Below the pieces are notes generated by a model. The model made no database searches, was not told where the DNA came from, and was given only the letters and a program-made list of their open reading frames with translations. From Mactra quadrangularis (lineage: Eukaryota > Mollusca > Bivalvia > Venerida > Mactridae): a DNA stretch of 64,000 nucleotides. Made by a program: the position numbers and the translations under genes. The stretch covers positions 70,521,110 through 70,585,109 of the forward strand of contig CM046301.1 of the NCBI GenBank assembly GCA_025267735.1, read 5' to 3'. Of the stretch, positions 1 to 9,279 are shown piece by piece (position 1 is the stretch's first letter; every line of letters starts with the position of its first letter).

Positions 1-1085
1 TCGACGATCGCAGGAAAAAACATTTTTAGACTAACGTAAAATTAACTATGACTCCCGTTATTTTATCATTTTATTTTTAGAAAATTCAAACATTACTTTT
101 CCGTTCGTATAATTTTCCGTATTTTCTCGAAAAAACCCAAACAAACTATTTTTCAATGAATATTCGTATTTTACCGATGCAAGTGTAATCAAAATGTCGT
201 TCGCTAATCGTGAAAGAAATAAAAGCGTTATGTTGTGAATGTGTATTGATATTGATGGATTAAAATGCGTTGGTGTTCTTAAGACGTGCAATTGTACGAT
301 TAACGCTTACAATATAAAATCGCGCTAATTTTCGGCACAAACGCCGAAATTCCAGAACTTGAAAACTCAACAAAAGTAATTGTCTAAACAAACTTCATTG
401 TCGTCTTTTTACAACCTTATTATGTCTTAATTAGTAATATTTTTCGTAAAAAAAGTCCCTATGGTAATATGGATATAGTCTAATTGTAATATATTTTCGC
501 GACCCACGCTATTGCATATTAAACTGAAACATTTTTTAAATTTACATAAGAAATGTAAATAGCTTATTAATTGTTCTTCCTAATACAAAAAATGCTTCAG
601 GAACCAACAAATTCAAACAAAAGGTCACTGTTTTCGGGCACACGAATTTGAAACAAATCTTCTAACAACTGACGTTTTTTTGTCGATATTGACAATTGTA
701 ATGGTAAAATTATATGCATATTGCATATTTATGTAATTTATGAATTCAATTAAAAATTCTTGTGATGCTATCATACCTACACTGTATTTATCATTGACAA
801 ACAGTTAAAATAACTACACCTGCTAGTATGCATGACTTTATGAAAATGTTAAGTTTGTTGTTGAATGAGTATTTCAAAAAGGCAAAGAACAGACAAGATG
901 TTTGTTTAAACAAATTAAAATACTGTTATGGTTACTATCTGATTTATTAAACACAATTATACAAAAGAATCTTTATTATAAATAATATTACCATATTGAA
1001 CCTAGGTACGTATTGTGAACCTTAACTGCCGTACCTAGGTACGTACCGTACCGCGACTTGGCTCAAGGTACGCAGCCCTATCTGA
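1..1085. other. No gene recognised; short palindrome cluster
   Basis: AT-rich sequence without a supported exon. The only local structure is a cluster of GTACCTAGGTACGTA-type palindromic words near 1000-1075. The 77-codon minus-strand reading frame at 58-291 has no recognisable domain and looks like chance in AT-rich DNA. Confidence 0.5.
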
Positions 1086-1720
1086 CTCTTGGTAGTTTAC
1101 TTTACGAGTTATTTCCCTTTATATTTAAGAGTAAAGTTTGCTCAAACTGAATATATTTTGTTTGATAGAAAGTTTGCATGCTTTTTCATCAGTACCACAT
1201 CTACTCAACTACAAAAAGATGTAACTCTTGATGACTTATGTTTGGAGTTGTGTCCATTTTTTACTTTTAAATTAGGTTTAAATTCCTTTAAACTGAAATA
1301 TTTCAATACTCATCAAAATATTTGAAGAGAGTTAGTATGCTTATTTATCAGTACTACATCTACACGACTACGAAGGGACATAACTCTTGATTACTTTTGG
1401 AGTTTTTCCCCTTTACTTAAACGTTGAAATTTGTTTAAATTGAAATATTAATAGTTACTTAAGAAGATATTTAAATGAAAATAGGTATGCTTATTCATTG
1501 ATAGTATGTCTACTTAACTTTGAATGGATGTTACTATGGATGAATGTTTTAGGAGTTATGCCCCATTTTTATTTTACAAATATGAATTGGTAATTGACTG
1601 ATTTATTTCCTTTCAAAAATTAAGTCCTGTCTTGAAATCATTTTTGTTTAAAGATAAGCTTTGCCATGACCAAAACACCTTAAAAGTCGAGCGCGTTGTC
1701 ATTGGACTGCTCTTGTTATA
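1086..1720 (+). repeat. R1 dispersed repeat, truncated copy
   Basis: This stretch resembles 5470-6150: the same phrases recur in the same order (GAATATATTTTGTTTGATAG, then 'gatgtaactcttgatga', then 'ggatgaatgttttaggag'). It ends with the same motif (AAGTCGAGCGCGTTGTC here, CAAGTCGAGCGTGCTGTCC at 6121). I name the family R1; it lacks a long reading frame. The left, GCGTCGGCG-rich end of the family is missing here. Confidence 0.65.
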
Positions 1721-1783
1721 AGTAGCTAAGTGCTCATATCAGTTGGCCTTACCGCTCGCCAACTAGCTAATTTAGATCCGGCC

Positions 1784-2255
1784 TTAAAGACACAACTTAT
1801 CATAAATTTGGACACATCTATTGCATGCTTTTTCGTGGCTAGATATAACAGTTGAATTTCAGTGTGTCACGTAGAATGGCTATAATAATTGAGGCCCTGC
1901 AATGAGTACATGAACCTAGTTCAAATGTAGCTCAATTAAATGTTGTCTGCTAAATTAATATTTTATCCATTTTTTTAAATGGTGGAAATATCGTCTGAAT
2001 GACAAACAGTTTGGAACCAAGTGCCGCAAAAGCAATTTACTTACTCAATTTGGTCAGAGATATTCATAAATTTATATTTTATACAGTACTTGTAACATAA
2101 TGAATAACTATGCATGGGCCTCAATTTATTTCACTAGCTAGCAAACACGAAAAAGTCATGTAACATGTAATACTTGAAATTTTCACCTCTATTATGATGT
2201 AACCACTATACTACAATTTTCTTTGATGTTCAATATTTATAAGTTGTGTCTTTAA
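1784..2255 (+). mobile_element. MITE-T, non-autonomous element with TTAA ends, copy 1
   Basis: The 472-bp segment begins TTAAAGACACAACTTAT and ends with its near inverse ATAAGTTGTGTCTTTAA, giving inverted termini of about 17 bp with TTAA at both outer edges. TTAA targets are typical of piggyBac and Kolobok elements, but there is no coding sequence, so the superfamily is inference. A reverse-oriented relative lies at 22339-22699. The element sits about 200 bp upstream of the first kinesin exon. Confidence 0.7.
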
Positions 2256-2464
2256 TGAGGGTATCAAATGAGGGTCACGATCAGGTGACCTTTTCTCATC
2301 ATCTCATTATCGACATTCCACTCAAATTCAATTTTTGGGTGCAGTCTTTGTCTTAGATTTTCATGAGTGCTAGCTAGCCTGATTGAAATTTTACAAAATA
2401 TCGACTAACACTATTATATGAAATAAATAATTTTCACTTGCCTGAAAACAATTTTCATTTGCAG

Positions 2465-2596
2465 CTTGAAGAGGAACTCTCTAAAAAGAAGAAAGAAATT
2501 TTACAACTACGGGAAGATTTCTGCTCAGAAAAAGAGAATAGCCTTAGAATGCTGGAAGATAGACTGATGTCTGAACATAAAATAGCCATGGTTAAG
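2465..2596 (+). pseudogene. Kinesin-14 exon A: coiled-coil segment
   Basis: The exon follows a ttgcag acceptor and precedes a gtatga donor. It is 132 nt, phase 0 at both ends, and open. Its 44 residues (LEEELSKKKKEILQLRED... to ...EHKIAMVK) are charged with heptad-like leucines, as expected for the stalk just before a C-terminal motor. The expected next segment, the neck ending in LKGNIRV, was not found between 2597 and 3584. Confidence 0.65.
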
Positions 2597-2699
2597 GTAT
2601 GATATACAGTTCCATCCATATTTATCTTTACATTTCTGTCAACATTTGTTTCTTAATTTCTACCAATATTATTGGTGCTTACGAGCATAAAAAACATCC

Positions 2700-2960
2700 C
2701 TTATATTAATATACAGTGAAACCTGTATTAACGGTAACCTCTATGTAGCGTGACCCTGTCCATAACGGTCAGTTCAGGGTCCTGAATAACAGTTTTGTTC
2801 TGTTGACCCCATTTAGACCTTTGTACGGAGACGCTGAGCATCATGGGTAAAACTGTTTATTTGCATGAAACACGCGGCACTGTTTACATTCTAATAATTT
2901 CCCCGTTCAACTGTACTGATCAATTAGAGTATGTTTTTTGTGTCTACTAAAATAAAAAAT
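2700..2960 (+). repeat. Dispersed repeat family F6, copy 1
   Basis: A stretch around 2810-2950 recurs at about 41285-41430 with the same phrases: ACCTTTGTACGGAGA, AGCATCATGGGTAA, TTCTAATAATTT and TCAACTGTACTGA. Both copies are in the same orientation. No coding potential is visible, so this is a repeat fragment in the kinesin intron. Confidence 0.6.
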
Positions 2961-3015
2961 TAAGCTATCCAACCAACTATGCACATTGAATTTAACTTTT
3001 TAACCGGTATTTTAG

Positions 3016-3231
3016 TTCATATTTCCATGAAGGTACTCCAATATTTATAACATTAATAAATGTTAAAACAAAACTAAGGCGAATGAAAAACTAAAGTGAA
3101 AGTAGAAACAGGGTCGTGAAAACCCATTACACTTGCATCTGTCAAAATGTTTTTCATATACTGTAGTTTTGTTTTAACATTTATTGAGATTATATATTTT
3201 GGAGTACTTTCATTGGAATATGAACTATAAA
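3016..3231. repeat. Foldback element in kinesin intron
   Basis: Inverted arms of about 60 bp: the left arm runs from TTCATATTTCCATGAAGGTA to TGTTAAAACAAAACT, and the right arm begins AGTTTTGTTTTAACA and ends near TTGGAATATGAAC. The central spacer is about 90 bp. The size and symmetry fit a small non-autonomous inverted-repeat element. No target duplication was resolved. Confidence 0.65.
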
Positions 3232-3584
3232 GTTCTGTTAATGATTTAATGTTAAATTAGTAAGTAAAAAAATTGAATGTCTATTAGTATTTTCATTTTT
3301 AAAGCATCAATTTTGCAAATACATCTTAGTTAAAAGTTTTCATCTGAATTAATTGCCACCATCACTTTGTATGTTTCTTAAGAAACATTTTGATGTATAA
3401 AACACTGCTCTCTGTGAAAGTACGAAAGAATTACAGCATTTTTTATTTCACTATTATAAATGAATATAAAGACTTTACTTGAACCTTAAAGGGAGGTTTG
3501 TGTGATCTCACTAACAAGATTGAGTGTAAATTATGAAGCAAATATGATAATATAAAAAAATTATTTTTCTGACCTTTTTTCTGA

Positions 3585-3752
3585 TTTTGCCGAGTTCGAC
3601 CAGTGATAAAAGAAGATGGACATGGGCAAAACTCAGAGACTTTTGTGTCCGTCGATAAAGAAAGTGACAAAATTTCAACTATTAATAGACAAGGCCGAAT
3701 CCAAAGTTTTCAAATGGACAAAGTGTTTGGAGAAGACAGTAGTCGGGTTATG
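3585..3752 (+). pseudogene. Kinesin-14 exon B: start of the motor domain
   Basis: Reads FCRVRPVIKEDG at its start and FQMDKVFGEDSSRVM at its end, the first beta strand and the conserved F-x-x-DKVFG stretch of kinesin motors. A good donor (gtaggt) follows in phase 0, and the next exon continues correctly with VFEE. At the 5' side the codon directly before FCRVRP is TGA (3582-3584) where families have V. There is no AG between it and the pyrimidine-rich stretch, so no acceptor can yield the conserved residues. The only nearby AG (3592-3593) would delete them. Confidence 0.75.
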
Positions 3753-3842
3753 GTAGGTTGTAGAAGTATTATTATATCAAAGCCATATTAGCCAAAGAGT
3801 ATTATTACATTTTATTAAACTTTCAGTACTACATACATTAAC

Positions 3843-4200
3843 ACCCCCCCCCCGAATTTACTTAGATATAGATAACTATTGAATGATGGAGAGTACAGAA
3901 GTACTGTAGTAAGTATTTAAATACATGCACCTCTGAATGTTGAATATAATTAATCAATTCTTATTCTTAAACAGTTTTTTTCCAAACAATTTTTTATGAG
4001 GCTTATAACAACTTACACACTTGGACTAAATAAAAATGCCTTATCTCTTATTTTTGAATGATATCTGCAAACATTGTTCGGAAGATTTGATTGTATTTAC
4101 TAAATTCAAACAAATTGACACATTTTCATACACCTCTATTTTCAGTTTAACAATTTGTTTAAACTATTCTATTTTATTTATACTGGATTTTACGACTTGT
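3843..4200. other. Intron sequence, nothing recognised
   Basis: A short C-run starts near 3843 and is followed by AT-rich intron sequence. I see no exon, inverted repeat or known element here. Confidence 0.5.
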
Positions 4201-4204
4201 CAAC

Positions 4205-4445
4205 ACTATTAAAATTATTTTAAAGAGGCCAACACACCTAATTCTTCTAGACTCTTGTCAATAACCAGTACTCACCTGCCCTTCCACAAGGCCAGCAACT
4301 TCTACATAATATCTTATAAATGGAGGAAAATTGACGTATTTTTATGGAAGGGCATAACTGCCTTGGGTGGGATTTGACCCATACCCCCCTCGTGAAACTT
4401 AATTCAAATCTCAACTGGGCTGTAGACTGGGGTCCTCAAACCATT
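4205..4445 (-). mobile_element. SINE-B copy (minus strand)
   Basis: Read on the minus strand, a degraded tRNA-like head (4360-4445) is followed by the body seen at 27080-27290 and 35220-35455: CCCTTCCAT, then a phrase about the AATTTTCCTCCAT block, then GGAAGGGCAGGTGAGTACTG, then GGTTATTGACAAG. It lies in the kinesin intron between exons B and C. The 60-codon plus-strand reading frame at 4344 is a by-product of this SINE. Confidence 0.65.
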
Positions 4446-4668
4446 TTAATATATGTGCCATACATCAACGTCAATACTAACAACATAGCATATACTCCAA
4501 ACATTCCTTTCTTTGCATATTTTTAGATGCTTTAAGGATTTCTATTTTAATTCAAATAATTTGTTTGGTGGTTTTATAAGAAAATAAAAGTTGGATAGAA
4601 AAAAGTCTTTTTGTGAAGAGTGATAGTGTCAATAGAATATCTTGTAGAAACTCATAACTATATTTTAG

Positions 4669-4768
4669 GTATTTGAGGAAATGAAAAGCTTAGTTATGTA
4701 TTGATGGATATAATGTATGTATATTTGCTTATGGTCAAACAGGTAGTGGAAAGACACATACTATGGAG
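4669..4768 (+). pseudogene. Kinesin-14 exon C: P-loop exon with frameshift
   Basis: Bounded by a ttttag acceptor and a gtaagt donor. It starts [10 protein letters not shown] in the frame set by exon B. It ends in another frame with [18 protein letters not shown] followed by THTME, a perfect P-loop (GQTGSGKT) for ATP binding. One extra base (or five missing) lies between the two halves near 4699, so the exon is 100 nt and the frame entering from exon B meets a stop (TGA at 4702-4704). The nucleotide-binding sequence itself is untouched, suggesting recent damage. Confidence 0.8.
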
Positions 4769-4827
4769 GTAAGTGTGTTTTGTATAAACAGTTCACATTC
4801 CACTGAACATGCTTTCTATTGTAGTTT

Positions 4828-4867
4828 TTTACTATTGTTTGGATAGATATCCACGCACACTTTATTT
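4828..4867 (+). repeat. Left 40-bp direct repeat flanking an R1 element
   Basis: Forty bases starting TTTACTATTGTTTGGATAG recur at 6155-6194 with one mismatch (G to T at position 14). The pair exactly brackets the R1 element at 4868-6154, so it looks like a long target-site duplication. Confidence 0.75.
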
Positions 4868-6154
4868 TTAGCTCGACTTTTCGAAGAAAATAAGAGCTAT
4901 TGCTATCACTTTTGCGTCGGCGTCGGCGTTGGCGTTGGCGTTGGCGTTGGTTTTCAGGTTAAAGTTTTTTGAAACACTTATAACTTCAACACTATCCAAG
5001 TTATTTTATTGAAAGTTGGTATACTTATTAAGTGAGACTATATTAACCATTCTGTGAAAGAGGATAACTCTGGATGAATTATTTTATGAGTTATTGCCCT
5101 TTTATACTTAAAAAATTGCAAAATATAAGGATAAAGTTTTTCCTATGTAAAATATCATCAAAACTGATCAAGACATTTGACTTAAAGTTTGTATACTTAT
5201 TTGTCGATATGATAATTACACGACTGTGAAGGCACGTAACTGTGGATGAATTATTTTTGGAGTAATTGCCCTTTTATACTTAAGAAATTGCAAAATATGA
5301 GGTTAAAATTGTTTCTTTATGTAATATCTTTAATACTAATCAAGATATTTGACTTTAAATTTGTATTCTTAATTATCGGTACTATGTCTACACAACTATA
5401 AAGGGACATTACTGTGGATGAATTATTTTTGGAGTTATGCCCCTTTATACTTTAACATTTAAGTTTAAACTTTGTTCTAATGGGATATATTTAGAACTTA
5501 TGAATATATTTGAATGAAAGTTGGAATGCTTATTCGTCAGTTCTTCATCTATCGGACTATATAGGGACATAACTCTGGATTAATTACTTTCCTAGTTATT
5601 CCCCTTTCCCCTTTATACTTTGATGTTTAAGGGTTATGTTTGCTCAAATTGAATATATTGTGTTTGATAGAAAGTTAATATACTTTTTCATCTGTACTAC
5701 ATCTGGTCGAATGCAATGGGAGGTAATAATTGATGAATTATTGTTGGATTTGTGACCCTTTTCAACTTTTTAATTCGGGAGAAAGTATTATGAAGTGAAG
5801 GACATAACTCTTGATGTTTTTTTTAAGTTATGCCCGTTTACTTTAATTTTGAATTTTGTTCAAATTGAAATACAATGTATTTATAGTTCTTCATATAGAT
5901 ATTTAAATGAAAGTAGTTATGCTTATTCGTTGATACTACGTCTACTTTACTCTAAAGGGACGTTACTATGGATGAATGTTTTAGGAGTAATGCCCCTTTT
6001 ATATTTTACAAATATGAATTGGTAATTATTATTTGACTGAATTATATCCTTTCAAAAATTATGTCCTGTCTTGAAATTACTTTTGTTTTAAGATAAGCCT
6101 TGTCATGAACAAAACACCCGACAAGTCGAGCGTGCTGTCCTTGGACTGCTCTTG
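4868..6154 (+). mobile_element. R1 element, 1287 bp, internally repetitive
   Basis: Begins TTAGCTCGACTTTTCGAAG, followed by a GCGTCGGCGTTGGCG-type tract (4915-4950). It then contains about seven diverged units of roughly 130-150 bp with phrases such as 'ggataactctggatgaatta' and 'tgcccttttatacttaa'. It ends CAAGTCGAGCGTGCTGTCC plus about 16 bases. The AGCTCGA and TCGAGC termini are weakly inverted. No long reading frame. Related pieces occur at 1086-1720 and, by termini, at 56220-56600. Mechanism unknown: the long duplication recalls target-primed insertion, but no LINE or SINE hallmark is visible. Confidence 0.7.
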
Positions 6155-6194
6155 TTTACTATTGTTTTGATAGATATCCACGCACACTTTATTT
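6155..6194 (+). repeat. Right 40-bp direct repeat flanking R1
   Basis: Partner of 4828-4867 (39 of 40 bases match). The sequence belongs to a wider repeat: the same words, inverted (AAAGTGTGCGTGGAT), appear at about 15340. Confidence 0.75.
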
Positions 6195-6925
6195 GATACC
6201 ATTTGGAGACGTGTAGTTGCTCAAGATTTCAACAATAAGAACGCGTGCACATATTTTAGAGCTGATTATTGGTAACTATAGACTAGACAAAGAGTGTAAC
6301 ATAAGCCACTCGAACTCAAGTATTTATCATGTACTATAGTATGTAATGCCCTTATGGTGTTATTCATAATATTAAAAGTTGTTTCAGACATATTCACATA
6401 AAACAATCTAAAACAAACTATAATTTCTTGTTTAAATACTTTACAGAAAACATGACAACTCGGAATTATAAAAATGGCCTCAATATATTCAGGTAAAAAG
6501 AAGATAAATACAAGGAAGTGAAGTTGAATAAACTGTCAACATCATTTAGCTTATAGTTTTATAAAATGCTAGATTGTATCATTATTCCAAGTTTCGAATC
6601 AATATCGAATCGTCTGTCAATAAACATTGATACACAGATATTGCGATTTTCAATGACGGCCCTAGGTATATGTCAGTCACTGGTATGTTTTGTTCAAAAT
6701 ACTGGTAAAAAGCTTTAGTCCTTGAGATTTTGGTTTCTCCAGGGATATTGGAAGGTCAAGTATACATCCCAACATTACTGTAAGAGCTTTGTAAGGCACA
6801 ATAAAAACAAAGCTGAAGCAAGTGTGTGTTCTTCAAAGATAGCACCTAATTTTCAAATTTTGAGCTCAGAATTTTATTCTCAAATTTGATAAAAATCTAC
6901 TTTAATTTGTGTGGGTTTTTTTCAG
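6195..6925. other. Kinesin intron; expected central motor exons not found
   Basis: In kinesin-14 genes about 100 residues with landmarks such as GIIPR and FLEIYNE separate the P-loop from switch I. I read all frames of 4769-6925 for these landmarks and found none; only R1 and AT-rich sequence are present. Confidence 0.55.
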
Positions 6926-7049
6926 TTATTTAAAGTTGGTCAACAAAATAGAGTGACCGCCGCCACTAACATGCATTCTTTAAGATCACATGCCTTACTT
7001 AGTATAACTGTGATAGGTCAAAATATAACTACTGGTGCTAAAACTACAG
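6926..7049 (+). pseudogene. Kinesin-14 exon D: switch I region, damaged
   Basis: Acceptor ttttttcag and donor gtaaat, 124 nt, ending in phase 1. Translation contains NRVTAATNMHSLRSHALL. In active kinesins this is NRVTAATNMNEHSSRSHALL-like, with the NxxSSRSH motif contacting the ATP gamma phosphate. Here two residues (N-E) are lost and the first SS serine pair reads SL. The rest (SITVIGQNITTGAKTTG) is well kept. The change preserves frame but should abolish normal switch I function. Confidence 0.8.
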
Positions 7050-7099
7050 GTAAATGATACATTGTACTTACATAGTAAAAAGAATGCTTATAATGGCCA

Positions 7100-7381
7100 C
7101 CCATCTGTTGTGGACACGTCTATGACCAAAGGGATGGTGGGTTTAATTTTCAGTGGGCTATACTCTTGTGAAGTTAGGTCATGAAATAACGTCTAAGGTC
7201 ATTATCTCTCCTACCACTGATTCTAAATAAGGTGGAGTAGTTGTCAGTCATATTGGCAGTATGCCCCTAGTTACTAACCCTAGATGACAAATGAATTTAG
7301 AGATTTAGCCTTTTCAGAAATGGTGGGTTGGTTGACTGACTGCTATAAAATGGCATATACTGTGCAATGTGTTGCTGTGCT
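7100..7381 (+). mobile_element. SINE-A, 5'-truncated copy in kinesin intron
   Basis: From about 7140 the sequence follows other SINE-A copies: GAAGTTAGGTCATGAAATAA, CTCTCCTACCA, TTGTCAGTCA, GGTTGACTGACTGC, then CAATGTGTTGCTGTGC. The tRNA-like head is missing or unrecognisable. It abuts the half hairpin at 7382 without spacer. Confidence 0.65.
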
Positions 7382-7461
7382 ACTCGTGAAAATATGTTTT
7401 CTGAGCTCACTCAGTGTAATTAAAATCAATTTTTCACCAAAGTTGACAAATATTCTCTACA
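7382..7461 (+). mobile_element. Half of a hairpin MITE next to a splice acceptor
   Basis: Eighty bases starting ACTCGTGAAAATATGTTTTC match the right half of the hairpins at 10594-10745 and 42424-42583 with some divergence, ending at the shared AAAGTTGAC...TATTCTCTA motif. It stops six bases before the acceptor of kinesin exon E, so the element supplies the sequence where the branch point and pyrimidine tract should be. Confidence 0.65.
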
Positions 7462-7467
7462 TTTCAG

Positions 7468-7659
7468 GAAAGTTAAATCTTGTCGATTTAGCTGGGTCTG
7501 ATAGAGTAAGTCTAGTAGAGGGACCAAGGTTATTAGAAGCCCAGGCAATCATCAAATCCCTCTCATCACTATTTGACGTTATAAATGCTTTAGGATCTAA
7601 ACAAAGCCATATACTGTATAGGAACTCAAAACTGACTTATCTCCTGCAGGACTCATTAG
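7468..7659 (+). pseudogene. Kinesin-14 exon E: switch II and helix alpha-4
   Basis: Acceptor atttcag, donor gtgagt, 192 nt, entering in phase 1 so that the split codon makes the G of [11 protein letters not shown]. It reads [20 protein letters not shown] and then [20 protein letters not shown] and [15 protein letters not shown]. Compared with family sequences (LVDLAGSERV-KSGAEGSRLKEAQ-NINKSL), the loop after DLAGSxRV is three residues shorter and NINKSL is [13 protein letters not shown] and LLQDSLGG are intact. The longer open frame starting at 7284 is intronic upstream of the acceptor. Confidence 0.85.
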
Positions 7660-7665
7660 GTGAGT

Positions 7666-8286
7666 AGGAAACATTGTTGTGTTGTATAGAGAATATTGTT
7701 GTGTTGTATAGAGAATATTGTTGTGTTGTATAGAGATTATTGCTGTGTTGTATAGAGATTATTGTTGTGTTGTATAGAGATTATTGTTGTGTTGTGTAAA
7801 GAATATTGTTGTTGTATAGAGATTATTGTTGTGTTGTATAGAGAATATTGTTGTGTTGTATAGAGGATATTGTTGTGTTGTATAGGAAACATTGTTGTGT
7901 TGTATAGAGAATATTGTTGTGTTGTATAGAGAATATTGTTGTGTTGTATAGAGAATATTGTTGTGTTGTATAGAGAATATTGTTGTGTTGTATAGGAAAT
8001 ATTGTTGTGTTGTATAGAGAACATTGTTGTGTTGTATAGAGATTATTGTTGTGTTGTATAGAGAATATTGTTGCGTTGTATAGAGATTATTGTTGTGTTG
8101 TATAGAGAATATTGTTGTGTTGTATAGAGAATATTGATGTGTTGTATAGGAAACATTGTTGTGTTGTATAGAGAATATTGTTGTGTTGTATAGAGAATAT
8201 TGTTGTGTTGTATAGAGAACATTGTTGTGTTGTATAGAGAATATTGTTGTGTTGTATAGAGAATATTGTTGTGTTGTATAGAGATT
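7666..8286 (+). repeat. 20-bp minisatellite in kinesin intron, about 31 copies
   Basis: Tandem units of ATTGTTGTGTTGTATAGAGA with small variants (GAGATT, GGAAAC, one 17-bp unit). The array starts six bases after the donor of exon E and fills the first 600 bases of the intron. The minus-strand reading frame at 7737-8024 is an artefact of the repeat. Confidence 0.95.
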
Positions 8287-8289
8287 ATC

Positions 8290-8985
8290 TATTTATTTAT
8301 TGCTGTTATGAATAACTCAGACTTGATTTTGAACTCAAGCTGATGAATATTTTTTAGCTAATAAACTTTGTTTTTACCAGGTGTACCCTTGCAGAACAAA
8401 GTTGAAATAAAAATATGTGTTCACAGAACAATTGTATTTAATCTGTTGTGTGTGTCTTTCAGCAATAATGTGTAAAATTAATGTTTTGCAAGGATGCCTC
8501 TAGTACAAACATACTGTTTCCAGTTGGAAAACCCGGTAAATTCTAGTTCTGAATAAGTACTATTGCAGCAGTGGTGTGGAATTACAATTTTTTCTCTCTT
8601 GGCCTTTGACAAGTTAAATTTTAAATACAACTTGTCTGGGCTCAAAATGTGATTGTCAATCCATGATTTGGGAATTTTTCTGTAGACTTTTTTTATAGAA
8701 AGGTGATGTATCGTATAGAAAAACATCATATAACGGCTGCCTCCAGAAACAAGATTATTACAGGTTTTCTATTAATTTAGTAATTTCCTTCAAAGGGAGC
8801 ATGGCACATTGATTTGCTGTCTTTAAAAAGCACTACCTCTACAAAATTTATAGTTTATTATTTTAACTTAAAATGTTGCACTGCACTTAGATATTGACCA
8901 ATGGAACTAAAAAGTGGTTGTCCCTGGCAACTGGACACCGAAACAATTTTAACTGTTAATTTGTTTAATTCTTTTTTATCCTATC
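8290..8985. other. Intron sequence, nothing recognised
   Basis: Remainder of the intron between kinesin exons E and F. AT-rich; no element or exon recognised. The 83-codon minus-strand frame at 8478-8729 shows no known motif. Confidence 0.5.
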
Positions 8986-8987
8986 AG

Positions 8988-9139
8988 GTGGTGACAGTAA
9001 AATACTAATGATTATTCAAATAGCCCCTGTCAGAAAGAATGAAGAAGAAACAATATGTTCCCTTAACTTTGCCCAACGTGTTAGAAACATAGAATTAGGG
9101 ACGGCAACTAGGAAACTTGAAAATGGAAATGGAGCAGAA
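8988..9139 (+). pseudogene. Kinesin-14 exon F: end of the motor
   Basis: Acceptor ctatcag, donor gtaagt, 152 nt. Joined to exon E it reads GGDSKILMIIQIAPV, then KNEEETICSLNFAQRVRNIE and LGTATRKLENGNGAE. This is the conserved last strand and helix of kinesin-14 motors (GDSKTLMIVQISP, SLNFAQRVRTVELG in relatives). It has no lesion and shows the decay is uneven. Confidence 0.85.
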
Positions 9140-9168
9140 GTAAGTCAAGTATTCATTATTATAATATT

Positions 9169-9278
9169 TTTTTTATCATAGTTTTATCTATTTGTGTATT
9201 ATGTATCATATGTCTTATGGAAATTTTTTATCATAGTTTTATCTATTTGTGTATTATGTATCATATGTCTTATGGAAA
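9169..9278 (+). repeat. Exact 55-bp tandem duplication
   Basis: Bases 9169-9223 (TTTTTTATCATAG... to ...ATGGAAA) are repeated without visible change at 9224-9278, just inside the intron after exon F. Identity of the two units implies a recent duplication. Confidence 0.9.
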
Positions 9279-9279
9279 T

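Noticed and set aside
7284..7467. Coding sequence upstream of kinesin exon E in the same open frame
   Set aside because: It consists of SINE-A and half-hairpin sequence ending at a good acceptor, so it is intron.
7737..8024. 95-codon minus-strand reading frame
   Set aside because: Translation of the 20-bp minisatellite only.
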